A stretch of DNA of 64,000 bases. Source: Afipia sp. GAS231. Its GTDB lineage: Bacteria > Pseudomonadota > Alphaproteobacteria > Rhizobiales > Xanthobacteraceae. The stretch spans positions 3,410,001 through 3,474,000 of the forward strand of contig NZ_LT629703.1 in the NCBI RefSeq assembly GCF_900103365.1, in the 5' to 3' direction. The notes below the pieces were generated by a model. That model saw only the letters and a list, made by a program, of their open reading frames with translations. It had not been told where the DNA came from and searched no databases. Shown here in pieces: positions 46,008 through 53,942 of this stretch (positions are counted from its first letter, which is position 1; each line of letters opens with the position of its first letter). A program made the position numbers and the translations under genes.

Positions 46008-47306
46008 GTGGCGCCTGTTCAATACATCGTTGAAGGCGGCCACCGGCTTTCGGGAACGATCGAGCCGTCCGGCAACAAGAACGCCGCACTGCCGATCATC
46101 GCCGCCGCCTTGCTTACCGAGCATAAGGTTACGCTGGAGAACGTTCCACGCATCCGCGATACCGAGACGCTGGTCGAACTGATCCGCTCGGTCGGCGCAT
46201 CCGCCGAATGGCTGGAACGCAATACGCTGGAAATCCACGCCAAGGACGTTCGCGCCGCCGATCTCGATCCGGAACTCTGCGCGCGCATTCGCGCCTCGAT
46301 CCTGCTGGCCGGGCCGCTTTTGGCCCGCTGCGGCGAGGTCGCGCTGCCGCCGCCCGGCGGCGACGTCATCGGCCGCCGCCGTCTCGATACGCATTTTTTG
46401 GCCTTCGAACAGCTCGGCGCGACCGTCACCGCGACCCACCGACTTGAATTCCGCGCCACCCGCCTGAAGGGCGCCGACGTCTTCCTCGACGAGCCCAGCG
46501 TCACCGCCACCGAAAACGCGCTGGTCGCCGCCGTCGCCGCCCACGGCACCACCCACCTGCGCAACGCCGCCTCCGAGCCGCATGTGCAGGACCTTGCCCA
46601 TTTCCTGGTCGCGCTCGGCGCCAAGATCGAGGGCATCGGCACCAACACCATCATCGTGCACGGCCCGGCGAAGCTCGGCGGCGCACGTTACGTGATCCAG
46701 CCCGACCATATCGAGGTCGGCTCGCTGATTGGCCTCGCCGCGGTCACGCGGTCGCCGCTCAGAATTGCGCGCGCCGGCGTCGAACATCTGCGCTCGATCC
46801 GGATGGGCTTCGAGCGGCTCGGCATCGTCTGCGGCGTCGAGGGCGACGACCTCATCGTGCCCCCCGGCCAAACCATGAAGATCCACGACGATTTCGGCGG
46901 CCATGTGCCAAAACTCGAGGATCAGCCCTGGCCGGCATTCCCGGCCGACCTGATGTCGATCGCGATCGTCACCGCGACCCAGTGCGACGGCGTCATCCTG
47001 ATGTTCGAGAAGATGTTCGAGTCGCGGATGTTCTTTGTCGACAAGCTGATCTCGATGGGCGCCCGCATCGTGCTGTGCGACCCGCACCGGGCGATCGTGG
47101 CGGGCCCGAGCCGGCTCCGTGGCGCGCTGATGACATCGCCCGACATCCGCGCCGGCATGGCCATGCTGCTCGCCGCCGTGGCCGCGGAGGGCACCTCGAC
47201 CATCAACAACGCCGACCAGATCGAACGCGGTTATGAACGGATCGAGGAGCGGCTCAATGCGCTCGGCGCCCGGATCACCCGCGTGCCCGCGCGCGACAGC
47301 CGGTAG
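46008..47306 (+). CDS. murA: UDP-GlcNAc 1-carboxyvinyltransferase family protein with Cys-to-Asp active site
   Basis: The 432-residue enzyme has the MurA inside-out barrel marks: SGNKNAALP (substrate Lys-Asn pair), AEWLERNTLEI, RIRASILLAGPLLAR, the catalytic loop PPGGDVIGRRRLDTH, and SIRMGFERLG and FPADLM further on. The loop position that is Cys115 in E. coli is Asp here. Asp-type MurA enzymes, known from mycobacteria and chlamydiae, transfer enolpyruvate to UDP-GlcNAc but are not alkylated by fosfomycin. The start is GTG at 46008 with GAGG upstream; GTG at 45990 overlapping the gyrB stop is the alternative. A second, Cys-type MurA elsewhere in the genome would make this a paralogue. Confidence 0.88.
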   Translation: MAPVQYIVEGGHRLSGTIEPSGNKNAALPIIAAALLTEHKVTLENVPRIRDTETLVELIRSVGASAEWLERNTLEIHAKDVRAADLDPELCARIRASILLAGPLLARCGEVALPPPGGDVIGRRRLDTHFLAFEQLGATVTATHRLEFRATRLKGADVFLDEPSVTATENALVAAVAAHGTTHLRNAASEPHVQDLAHFLVALGAKIEGIGTNTIIVHGPAKLGGARYVIQPDHIEVGSLIGLAAVTRSPLRIARAGVEHLRSIRMGFERLGIVCGVEGDDLIVPPGQTMKIHDDFGGHVPKLEDQPWPAFPADLMSIAIVTATQCDGVILMFEKMFESRMFFVDKLISMGARIVLCDPHRAIVAGPSRLRGALMTSPDIRAGMAMLLAAVAAEGTSTINNADQIERGYERIEERLNALGARITRVPARDSR

Positions 47307-47371
47307 ACCGCGGCCACGAATACCGGCAAATGCCCGCCAAATGCCGCTGCAGCGGAATATTCCCGCCTTAA

Positions 47372-47388
47372 CTTATAGGGATTCTAAG
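47372..47388. promoter_or_regulatory. Possible Irr/Fur-type operator upstream of feoA
   Basis: CTTATAGGGATTCTAAG is an imperfect dyad with outer arms CTTA/TAAG. The right half resembles the TTCTAA half of the rhizobial iron-control element. It lies 84 bp before the feoA start. The left half matches poorly. Confidence 0.3.
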
Positions 47389-47471
47389 TAACGAACCGGG
47401 CGCGGTCGTACGCCGCAGCCGGAATTGGCTTATCTACGCTTCAGATCCTCCATCGAGATCGAGCCCACTCC

Positions 47472-47729
47472 ATGACCAAGACCTTGTCGCTCGGACAGGC
47501 CCAGCGCGGCTTCATCGGCCGGATACGCGCCATCGACGCGGCAGCCAGCGCGTCCGTGCTGCTGCCGGTGGAACTGGAGAGCCGCCTGATCGAAATGGGT
47601 TTCGTGGAAGACGCGCGGGTCGAGGTGCTGCACGAGGGCATGTTCGGCCGCGACCCGATCGCGGTCCGCGTCAATAACGCAACCGTCGCGATCCGCCGGC
47701 GCGAAGCGATGGCAATCCTCGTCGACTGA
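47472..47729 (+). CDS. feoA: Ferrous iron transport accessory protein FeoA
   Basis: The 85-residue protein has the SH3-like FeoA fold: an opening KTLSLGQAQRGFIGRI, the core SRLIEMGFVEDARVEVLHEGMFGRDPIAVRV and the closing VAIRRREAMAILV. It is a cytoplasmic partner that supports FeoB. It ends 4 bp before feoB, so the two form an operon. Confidence 0.93.
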   Translation: MTKTLSLGQAQRGFIGRIRAIDAAASASVLLPVELESRLIEMGFVEDARVEVLHEGMFGRDPIAVRVNNATVAIRRREAMAILVD

Positions 47730-47733
47730 TCCG

Positions 47734-49611
47734 ATGGACGCGCAACTCACGACACCGCTGAATCTCTCTCTGGTCGGAACGCCGAACAGCGGCAAGACTG
47801 CGCTGTTCAACGCGCTGACCGGCAGCCGGCAGCGCTCCGCCAATTATCCGGGCGTGACCGTCGAACGTAAGTCTGGCGCGTTCGTCACCCCGGCCGGGCG
47901 CAGCGTCGCCATCGTCGATCTGCCCGGCACCTATTCGCTCCGCGGCCGCAGCCCGGACGAGGAAATCACGCGCGACGTGGTGCTCGGCGTGCGCGAGGAG
48001 GCGACGCCCGACTGCATCGTCTGCGTCGCAGACTCCACCAATCTCCGCCTCAGCATTCGCCTGGTTCTGGAGCTGAAGCGCGTCGGCCGGCCGATGCTGC
48101 TGGTGCTCAACATGTTCGACCTGGCGCGCCACCGCGGCATCGCCATCGACACCGATCGGCTCGCGTCTGAGTTGGGCATCCCCGTGACGACGGCGGTTTC
48201 GGTCCGCAAGGGCGGCACCGCCGAGCTGTTGCAGCGCCTCGACACGTTCTCCCCGGCAGCACCTGTCGGCGTCACTTCCAATACCTGGCGACCGTTGTCG
48301 ACATCCGAGCTCCGCGCGATGCAACGGGACGCCGACCGGATTATCGCAGGCTCCGTCACCGCGCCGGCGAAGCCCGATAACCTGACCAACCGGATCGATT
48401 CCGTGGTGCTGCAGCCGGTCGCCGGCCTCGTGATCCTGCTGGCAATCCTGTTCGTGATGTTCCAGGCGGTGTTCAGTTGGGCGCAGCCGCTGATGGAATT
48501 GCTGTCGGACGGCTTTGCGACGCTGGGTCAGATGGCGCATTCGATCCTGCCGGACGGCCTGCTGCAGAGCTTCGTGCAGAATGGCGTCATCTCGGGGGTC
48601 GGCAGCGTCATCGTGTTCCTGCCGCAGATTGTCATCCTGTTCTTCTTCATCCTGATGCTGGAAGATTTCGGCTACATGGCGCGGGCCGCGTTCCTGATGG
48701 ACCGCATCATGGGCGGCGCCGGGCTGCATGGCCGCGCCTTCATCCCGTTGCTGTCGAGCTTTGCCTGCGCGATTCCCGGCATCATGGCCGCGCGCGTCAT
48801 CGACAACCGCCGCGACCGGCTGACCACCATCCTGATTGCGCCGCTGATGACCTGCTCGGCCCGCATTCCCGTCTACACGCTGATCATCTCCGCCTTCGTT
48901 CCGCAGCGTGAGGTGTGGGGCTGGATCAATCTCCAGGGCCTCGTGATGTTCGGCCTCTACGCCGCCGGCATCGCCAGCGCGCTCTCGGTATCGTTCATCG
49001 CCAAATTCGTGATGGGACGGGATTACGAACCGTCGCCGTTCATGATGGAGCTGCCGGACTACAAGTTGCCGCGCGCCAAGAGCATCGCGCTCGGCATCTA
49101 CATGCGCGCCAAGGCGTTCCTGTACCGCGCGGGAACGACGATCTTCTCGATGATGGTGCTGATCTGGTTCCTGGCGTCGTTCCCGCAGCCGCCGGCGGGC
49201 GCGGAAGGACCGGCCATCAATTACAGCCTCGCCGCCATCATCGGGCATGCCCTCGAGCCCGCGCTGGCGCCGCTCGGCTTCAACTGGCAGATCGCAGTCG
49301 CGCTGATCCCCGGCATGGCCGCGCGCGAAGTCGCGGTCGCGGCGCTCGGCACGGTCTACGCGATCGAAGGCGGCAAGGAAGCCGCCGACAAGATCGGCGA
49401 GGTGCTCGCCGCCAACTGGACCCTCGCCACCGCGATCTCGCTGCTGGTCTGGTACATTTTTGCGCCGCAATGCGCGTCGACGCTGGCGGTAATCCGGCGC
49501 GAGACCGGCAGCTGGAAATGGATGGCCGTTACGTTCGGCTACATGCTGGCGCTGGCCTATGCCGGGTCGTTTCTCGCCTACCATGTCGCCCTGGCGCTCG
49601 GGGCGGGTTGA
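47734..49611 (+). CDS. feoB: Ferrous iron transporter FeoB
   Basis: The 625-residue protein begins with a G domain (G1 GTPNSGKTALFN, G2 region NYPGVTVERKSG, G3 DLPGTYSL, G4 NMFD), then a helical spacer and a two-part membrane domain with the Gate motifs ARAAFLMDRIMGGAGLHG, SSFACAIPGIMAAR and PLMTCSARIPVY, and later AREVAVAALGTVYAI. The conserved Cys in FACAIPG and TCSARIP are kept. It moves Fe2+ across the inner membrane. It is shorter than the E. coli enzyme, as is usual in alphaproteobacteria. No feoC follows. Confidence 0.96.
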   Translation: MDAQLTTPLNLSLVGTPNSGKTALFNALTGSRQRSANYPGVTVERKSGAFVTPAGRSVAIVDLPGTYSLRGRSPDEEITRDVVLGVREEATPDCIVCVADSTNLRLSIRLVLELKRVGRPMLLVLNMFDLARHRGIAIDTDRLASELGIPVTTAVSVRKGGTAELLQRLDTFSPAAPVGVTSNTWRPLSTSELRAMQRDADRIIAGSVTAPAKPDNLTNRIDSVVLQPVAGLVILLAILFVMFQAVFSWAQPLMELLSDGFATLGQMAHSILPDGLLQSFVQNGVISGVGSVIVFLPQIVILFFFILMLEDFGYMARAAFLMDRIMGGAGLHGRAFIPLLSSFACAIPGIMAARVIDNRRDRLTTILIAPLMTCSARIPVYTLIISAFVPQREVWGWINLQGLVMFGLYAAGIASALSVSFIAKFVMGRDYEPSPFMMELPDYKLPRAKSIALGIYMRAKAFLYRAGTTIFSMMVLIWFLASFPQPPAGAEGPAINYSLAAIIGHALEPALAPLGFNWQIAVALIPGMAAREVAVAALGTVYAIEGGKEAADKIGEVLAANWTLATAISLLVWYIFAPQCASTLAVIRRETGSWKWMAVTFGYMLALAYAGSFLAYHVALALGAG

Positions 49612-49639
49612 TCAAGGCGGCATCGACGCGCCGGCTGGT

Positions 49640-50413
49640 TCAAGTTTTCAGAGCTGCTGCTGGATGCTTTCCGGCCCGCTGCGGCAGCAATACAATCAAC
49701 CCCACGATCAGAGCTGCAAGGATCGCTGACGCATAGAAGCGTCCGAAGGCCAATCCCCCATTCGCGAGCGGCTTGTCGAGAAAGTCGCCGACGGTGGCGC
49801 CGAGCGGCCGCGTCAGGATGAAGGCGGCCCAGAACAGCAGTGTTCGAGAGGCGCTGGTCAGGAAGTAGGCGGCGGCGACGGCCATCAATCCGACCGCAAA
49901 GACCAGCGCGCCGCGTTCATAACCCAAGCCATTGGAATCGGCCATCCAGTCGCCGAGCGCCGTGCCAAGCGTTTGCGAAAACAGGATTGCGATCCAGTAG
50001 AACATTTCGATTCCAGGAGAGGCGACCGTTTCAACCGCGATCGATCCGGCCTGCCGGTACCAGACACCGAGAGACACCATCAGACAACCGAACAGGATCA
50101 GCGCCCCGCCGGGATATCCGATGCCGAGCGAGCGGTCGGCGAAATCCGCCACCGTCGTCCCCGCCGTGGTCGTCGCGATGATCACCGCCCAATACAGGAA
50201 TGGATGGAACCGCTTCGCGGCAATCTGGGCGACGACGGCAACAACGAATATGCCGATGAACAGGGCGCTGCTGAGCGCATAGCCCCAGTTCAGCGTCATC
50301 GAAACCGCATCGCCGCCCGTCTCTCCAAGAGTCGTCGCGATGATCTTGATGATCCAGAAGCCGAGCGTGACGGCCGGAACCTTGGTGATGGTGTCGCTAT
50401 TTTCAAATGGCAT
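49640..50413 (-). CDS. COG4705-like multi-pass membrane protein, paralogue A
   Basis: The 257-residue protein has about eight membrane helices in two similar halves. Marked segments are KVPAVTLGFWIIKIIATTLGETGGD (in sense) near the start, GTTVADFADR, FYWIAILFSQTLGTALGDW and ILTRPLGATVGDFLDKP. The repeated G(T/A)xxGD pattern recurs in each helix pair and puts acidic residues in the membrane plane, which suits ion or metal binding, but no function is established. ATG at 50413 has AGGATA upstream. It is the last of three minus-strand genes with paralogue B and a small exported protein. Confidence 0.82.
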   Translation of the reverse strand: MPFENSDTITKVPAVTLGFWIIKIIATTLGETGGDAVSMTLNWGYALSSALFIGIFVVAVVAQIAAKRFHPFLYWAVIIATTTAGTTVADFADRSLGIGYPGGALILFGCLMVSLGVWYRQAGSIAVETVASPGIEMFYWIAILFSQTLGTALGDWMADSNGLGYERGALVFAVGLMAVAAAYFLTSASRTLLFWAAFILTRPLGATVGDFLDKPLANGGLAFGRFYASAILAALIVGLIVLLPQRAGKHPAAALKT

Positions 50414-50464
50414 CGGATATCCTGTTTGCATTGCCCGTCCGCCCGGTCTTCAACGCCGGCCGGC

Positions 50465-50869
50465 TCAGCTTTTTCCGGCCGAATCCATCACAGTCAGGAG
50501 ATCGGCCAGTGCGGCCTTGCACTTCGCCGCATCCGGCGTGCTGGCGCGAAGCTCGGAAAGCACCCGGTCGATCGCCTTGTCGACCGTGTGCCAATCGGCG
50601 GCCGAACGCGGCTTCAAACCTGCTTCGGCGTCGTCCCATTTGGTTTCGAGATCCTTGACCCGCGTCTTGGCGCCGGCCAGATCGCCCTTGTCGACCAGCG
50701 CCGCGGTGTCGACCGCGATGGCCCGGAACGCGGTCAGATCGCCGAGTTTCGACGACATCGCCGCTTCGACCTCTGTCATGAAGGTTACGCGCTGCAGCGG
50801 CGGCTTCGAGAAATTCACGTTCATCATCGACACGATGACGGTCGCGGCCACGAGACAGGTCTTTTTCAT
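50465..50869 (-). CDS. Small exported helical protein between COG4705-like paralogues
   Basis: The 134-residue product has an N-terminal signal segment ([20 protein letters not shown]) and a mainly helical mature part with heptad-like spacing ([27 protein letters not shown] in sense, then [15 protein letters not shown] and [12 protein letters not shown]). It has a single Cys late in the chain. Not recognised. It stands 51 bp after paralogue A's start region and 24 bp from paralogue B's end, so it is the middle gene of one operon. Confidence 0.78.
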   Translation of the reverse strand: MKKTCLVAATVIVSMMNVNFSKPPLQRVTFMTEVEAAMSSKLGDLTAFRAIAVDTAALVDKGDLAGAKTRVKDLETKWDDAEAGLKPRSAADWHTVDKAIDRVLSELRASTPDAAKCKAALADLLTVMDSAGKS

Positions 50870-50893
50870 TTGGCTTCTCCTTTTTTGAGACGT

Positions 50894-51685
50894 TCAGGCA
50901 TCACAGCGATAGCCGTCGCCGCGCGACTCGACTGCGGGCGTTTGCCAGCTGATCCAGGCCACGAGCACGACGATGATGGATAGAAAGAAGGCACTGGTGG
51001 AGACCGTACCGAATCCAAGTCCGCCATATTCGCGCGACTGCGACAGCAGGTCGCCGAGCGACGCACCCAGCGGCCGCGTGACGATATAGGCCAACCAGAA
51101 TGTCAGAACCGGATTGGCGCCGAGATACCAGGCCGCGGTGAGTACGGCGATAGCGGCGCCGAACACGATAACGCCGACATTGAACCCCAGGCCGAGCGCT
51201 TCTGTCGCGAGGTCGCCGGCAGCCGTGCCGAGCGCGAAGGTGAACAGGATCGCCGCCCAGTAGAACAACTCACGCCGGGTCGTAACAATCGTGTGGATCG
51301 ACAGCGTTCGCTCGCTCGCGTACCAGACCGCAAAGGTGGCCGCGAGCGCCAGCGCAAATACCGTGGTGCTGAGATACAGACTGACCTCGAGCCCATCCGT
51401 CAACGCATCCGTGATCTCCGTCCCGACCACACTGACCAGGACGACCGTCAGCCAGTAGACCCATGGGACATAGCGCCGTTTGAGCAATTGAACGACCAGC
51501 ATCACCGTCAGCAGACCAGCCATGATTCCGCCGGTCATCGCCGTCCCAAGACCGACGTTCTTCGCCAGATAGTCCGCGCCGGTTTCTCCGACGGTTGTGG
51601 ACATGATCTTGATGATCCAGAATGCGAGGGTGATAGCCGGAACTTTGTTCAGCATCGGCTCTCTCGCAATTTTCGGTTCCAGCAC
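50894..51685 (-). CDS. COG4705-like multi-pass membrane protein, paralogue B
   Basis: The 263-residue protein aligns by eye with paralogue A throughout: KVPAITLAFWIIKIMSTTVGETGAD (in sense), GTEITDALTD, FYWAAILFTFALGTAAGDL, IVTRPLGASLGDLLSQS. The start is GTG at 51685 with AAGGAGAG at good distance; an internal ATG 10 codons later is less well placed. First gene of the minus-strand operon, divergent from an OmpR-type two-component system, with a PmrA-like site 58 bp upstream. Confidence 0.82.
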   Translation of the reverse strand: MLEPKIAREPMLNKVPAITLAFWIIKIMSTTVGETGADYLAKNVGLGTAMTGGIMAGLLTVMLVVQLLKRRYVPWVYWLTVVLVSVVGTEITDALTDGLEVSLYLSTTVFALALAATFAVWYASERTLSIHTIVTTRRELFYWAAILFTFALGTAAGDLATEALGLGFNVGVIVFGAAIAVLTAAWYLGANPVLTFWLAYIVTRPLGASLGDLLSQSREYGGLGFGTVSTSAFFLSIIVVLVAWISWQTPAVESRGDGYRCDA

Positions 51686-51742
51686 GCCGGCTCTCCTTCA
51701 GGAATGACTCGCGCATTCGCTGCAGCAACCTGGAGGGGGCGA

Positions 51743-51821
51743 CTTAGGAGCAACTTAGCGGCCGGTCTTTTCCGGGAATCGCTCCAGCCGGCCTTACAGG
51801 CGACGCTAAGTTCCTCCTAAG
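51743..51821. promoter_or_regulatory. Two mirror-image PmrA-like boxes between the COG4705 operon and the two-component system
   Basis: CTTAGGAGCAACTTAGCG (51743-51760) and CGCTAAGTTCCTCCTAAG (51804-51821) are reverse complements at 17 of 18 positions. Each is a direct repeat of CTTAG with an 11-bp period, the form bound by OmpR/PmrA-type regulators. One faces each operon. Confidence 0.75.
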
Positions 51822-51861
51822 TATCGCACTGGACACTGACGGGTTGATGGAAAGGCCTCTG

Positions 51862-52524
51862 ATGCGCGTGCTCGTCGTCGAAGATGACCGGATGGTCGGT
51901 GCCGCCGTGGTGCAGGCCCTCAAGGACGCCGCCTACGCGGTCGATTGGGTCACCGACGGCGCCACCGCGATCGAAGCTGCGGCGATCGAGAGCTACGACG
52001 TCGCGCTGCTCGACCTCGGACTGCCTCTTGCCGACGGTCGCGAAGTATTGCGTCACTTGCGCTCGAAGCGCGAACGCCTCCCCGTGATCATCGTGACAGC
52101 GCGAGACGGGGTGGAGCACCGCATCGATGGGCTCGACCTCGGCGCCGACGACTATCTGGTGAAGCCGTTTGAAATCCGCGAGTTGCTGGCGCGGATGCGC
52201 GCGGTGCTGCGCAGGCAGGGCAGCGGGGCCTCGCCTATCCTGAGCAACGGCGAAACGACGCTCGACCCTGCTACACACACGGCGTCGCATCGGGACGAAA
52301 CTGTCGCGCTGACGGCGCGGGAGTTTGCGCTTCTTCAGGCGCTGTTGATACGACCCGGCAGTATATTGTCACGAAACGAACTGGAACGGACGATCTATGG
52401 CTGGAATGAGGAGGTCGAAAGCAACGCAGTTGAGTTCCTGATTCACGCCATCCGCAAGAAGCTCGGATCGCAGGTTATCCGCAATGTCCGGGGCGTCGGA
52501 TGGATGGTGGACAAACCTTCATGA
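51862..52524 (+). CDS. OmpR/PmrA-type response regulator
   Basis: The 220-residue protein has a receiver (VVEDD acidic pocket, phospho-Asp51 in ALLDLGLP, switch Thr in IVTARD, Lys in VKPFE) and a C-terminal winged helix (LTAREFALLQALL, VEFLIHAIRKKLG, IRNVRGVGWMV). The ATG at 51862 has GAAAGG 6-7 bp upstream and is preferred over ATG at 51847. It is closest in type to QseB/PmrA/TctD. It overlaps the kinase by ATGA and probably binds the two boxes just upstream. Confidence 0.95.
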   Translation: MRVLVVEDDRMVGAAVVQALKDAAYAVDWVTDGATAIEAAAIESYDVALLDLGLPLADGREVLRHLRSKRERLPVIIVTARDGVEHRIDGLDLGADDYLVKPFEIRELLARMRAVLRRQGSGASPILSNGETTLDPATHTASHRDETVALTAREFALLQALLIRPGSILSRNELERTIYGWNEEVESNAVEFLIHAIRKKLGSQVIRNVRGVGWMVDKPS

Positions 52525-53837
52525 TCGCCTCGCTTCGTGGCCGCCTTTTCGTCGGCCTGACGGCCATGGTCGCGGTGACCTGCGCCGCGGCTGGCTTTTT
52601 CGCCTTCCGCTACGCCTTCGACGAGGCGATCGAAATGCAGGACGCCGCGCTGACCCAGATTGCAGCGCTGGCGATCGACGGTCGCTTTGAAACGAAGATG
52701 ACGCCAAGCGCGCCAGGCAACGGCGTCGATGCCGAGAACCGGCTGGTCATCGAGGAATTGGGAAGGCGCAACGACACGGCGCCTGCCAGCGGGCCGCTGC
52801 TGATGCTCGACGACGGGCTGCGCGATGTCGCGCGTGGACGCGAGCGATGGCGGGTATTGATTCGAACCAGGACCGACGGCAGCCGGGTCATGGTCGGCCA
52901 GCCCACCTCCGTGCGCGAGGAGATCGCAACGGCGAGCGCCCTCCATACCGTTGTCCCGCTGGTACTGCTTGTTCCGCTCATGCTGTTGGTGACTGCAATC
53001 CTGGTCCGGCAGTCGCTACGTCCCATGACTGACATCGCGGACAAACTCGACGCCCGGCGCGCAGACGATCTCGAGGAACTGGCGCTTGACGACGTGCCAC
53101 AGGAATTGCGGCCCTTCATCGCGTCGATCAACCGCCTGTTGCGACGCATTCATGTCATGGTCGAGCGACAACGCCGCTTCATGGCCGACGCCGCCCACGA
53201 ATTGCGAACGCCCATCACCGCCTTGACGTTACAGGCCGAAAACCTCGAACAGGTCGTTTTGTCGCAGGAGAGCGCGGGCCGTCTCGCTGCGCTCAAGCAA
53301 GGGGCACGGCGCACCAGCCGCCTGCTCGAACAACTATTGGCCCTTGCACGCCACGACTTCGATCCAGCGATGCCGGCGGCTGTGGTTGAGCTGGACCGAT
53401 GCGCGCGCGACGTTGTCGCCGACCTGCTTCCGGAATCGGCGGAAAAGGGAATTGATCTGGGCTTCGATGAAATTCAGCCGTGCCGGATTGAGGCCGAGCC
53501 GCTGATGATTGAAATCCTGATTCGAAATATTCTCGACAACGCCCTTCGGCATACGCCTCGCGGCGGAAAGATCGATATTTCAGTACATTGCGGCAGCGAC
53601 GGGGCCACGCTCACGATTGAGGACACCGGACCGGGAATCCCATCCGAGGATCTCGACCGTATTTTTGAACCCTTCTTCCGCGGGACAAGGCATCTGGGCG
53701 ACGGGTCAGGGTTGGGCTTGTCAATCGTCAAGCGGATTGTCGACAATCTTGGTGGCGTCGTGACCGTTCAAAACATCGCTTCTGCTGGCGCGACGGGTCT
53801 TCGTGCATCGGTCCGAATTCCTGCTGCAATTCCCTAG
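52521..53837 (+). CDS. Sensor histidine kinase, QseC/PmrB type
   Basis: The 438-residue kinase has two membrane helices (about 13-33 and 140-162) bracketing a periplasmic domain of about 105 residues, a HAMP region, a HisKA domain with His226 in DAAHELRTPITAL, and an ATPase domain with N box NILDNALRHTP, G1 DTGPGIP and G2 GSGLGLSIV. The ATG at 52521 overlaps the regulator stop. The periplasmic domain is short on acidic metal-binding clusters, so the signal cannot be named. Confidence 0.95.
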   Translation: MIASLRGRLFVGLTAMVAVTCAAAGFFAFRYAFDEAIEMQDAALTQIAALAIDGRFETKMTPSAPGNGVDAENRLVIEELGRRNDTAPASGPLLMLDDGLRDVARGRERWRVLIRTRTDGSRVMVGQPTSVREEIATASALHTVVPLVLLVPLMLLVTAILVRQSLRPMTDIADKLDARRADDLEELALDDVPQELRPFIASINRLLRRIHVMVERQRRFMADAAHELRTPITALTLQAENLEQVVLSQESAGRLAALKQGARRTSRLLEQLLALARHDFDPAMPAAVVELDRCARDVVADLLPESAEKGIDLGFDEIQPCRIEAEPLMIEILIRNILDNALRHTPRGGKIDISVHCGSDGATLTIEDTGPGIPSEDLDRIFEPFFRGTRHLGDGSGLGLSIVKRIVDNLGGVVTVQNIASAGATGLRASVRIPAAIP

Positions 53838-53942
53838 TTTCACAATTATTCGTGATTGCACGCTTTGCGCCATCCGTTAAACAGACCAGCACCGGCGGGA
53901 TGAACGGCGGAGGTACCGCGCGACAATGCTGGTGTTTATCGT

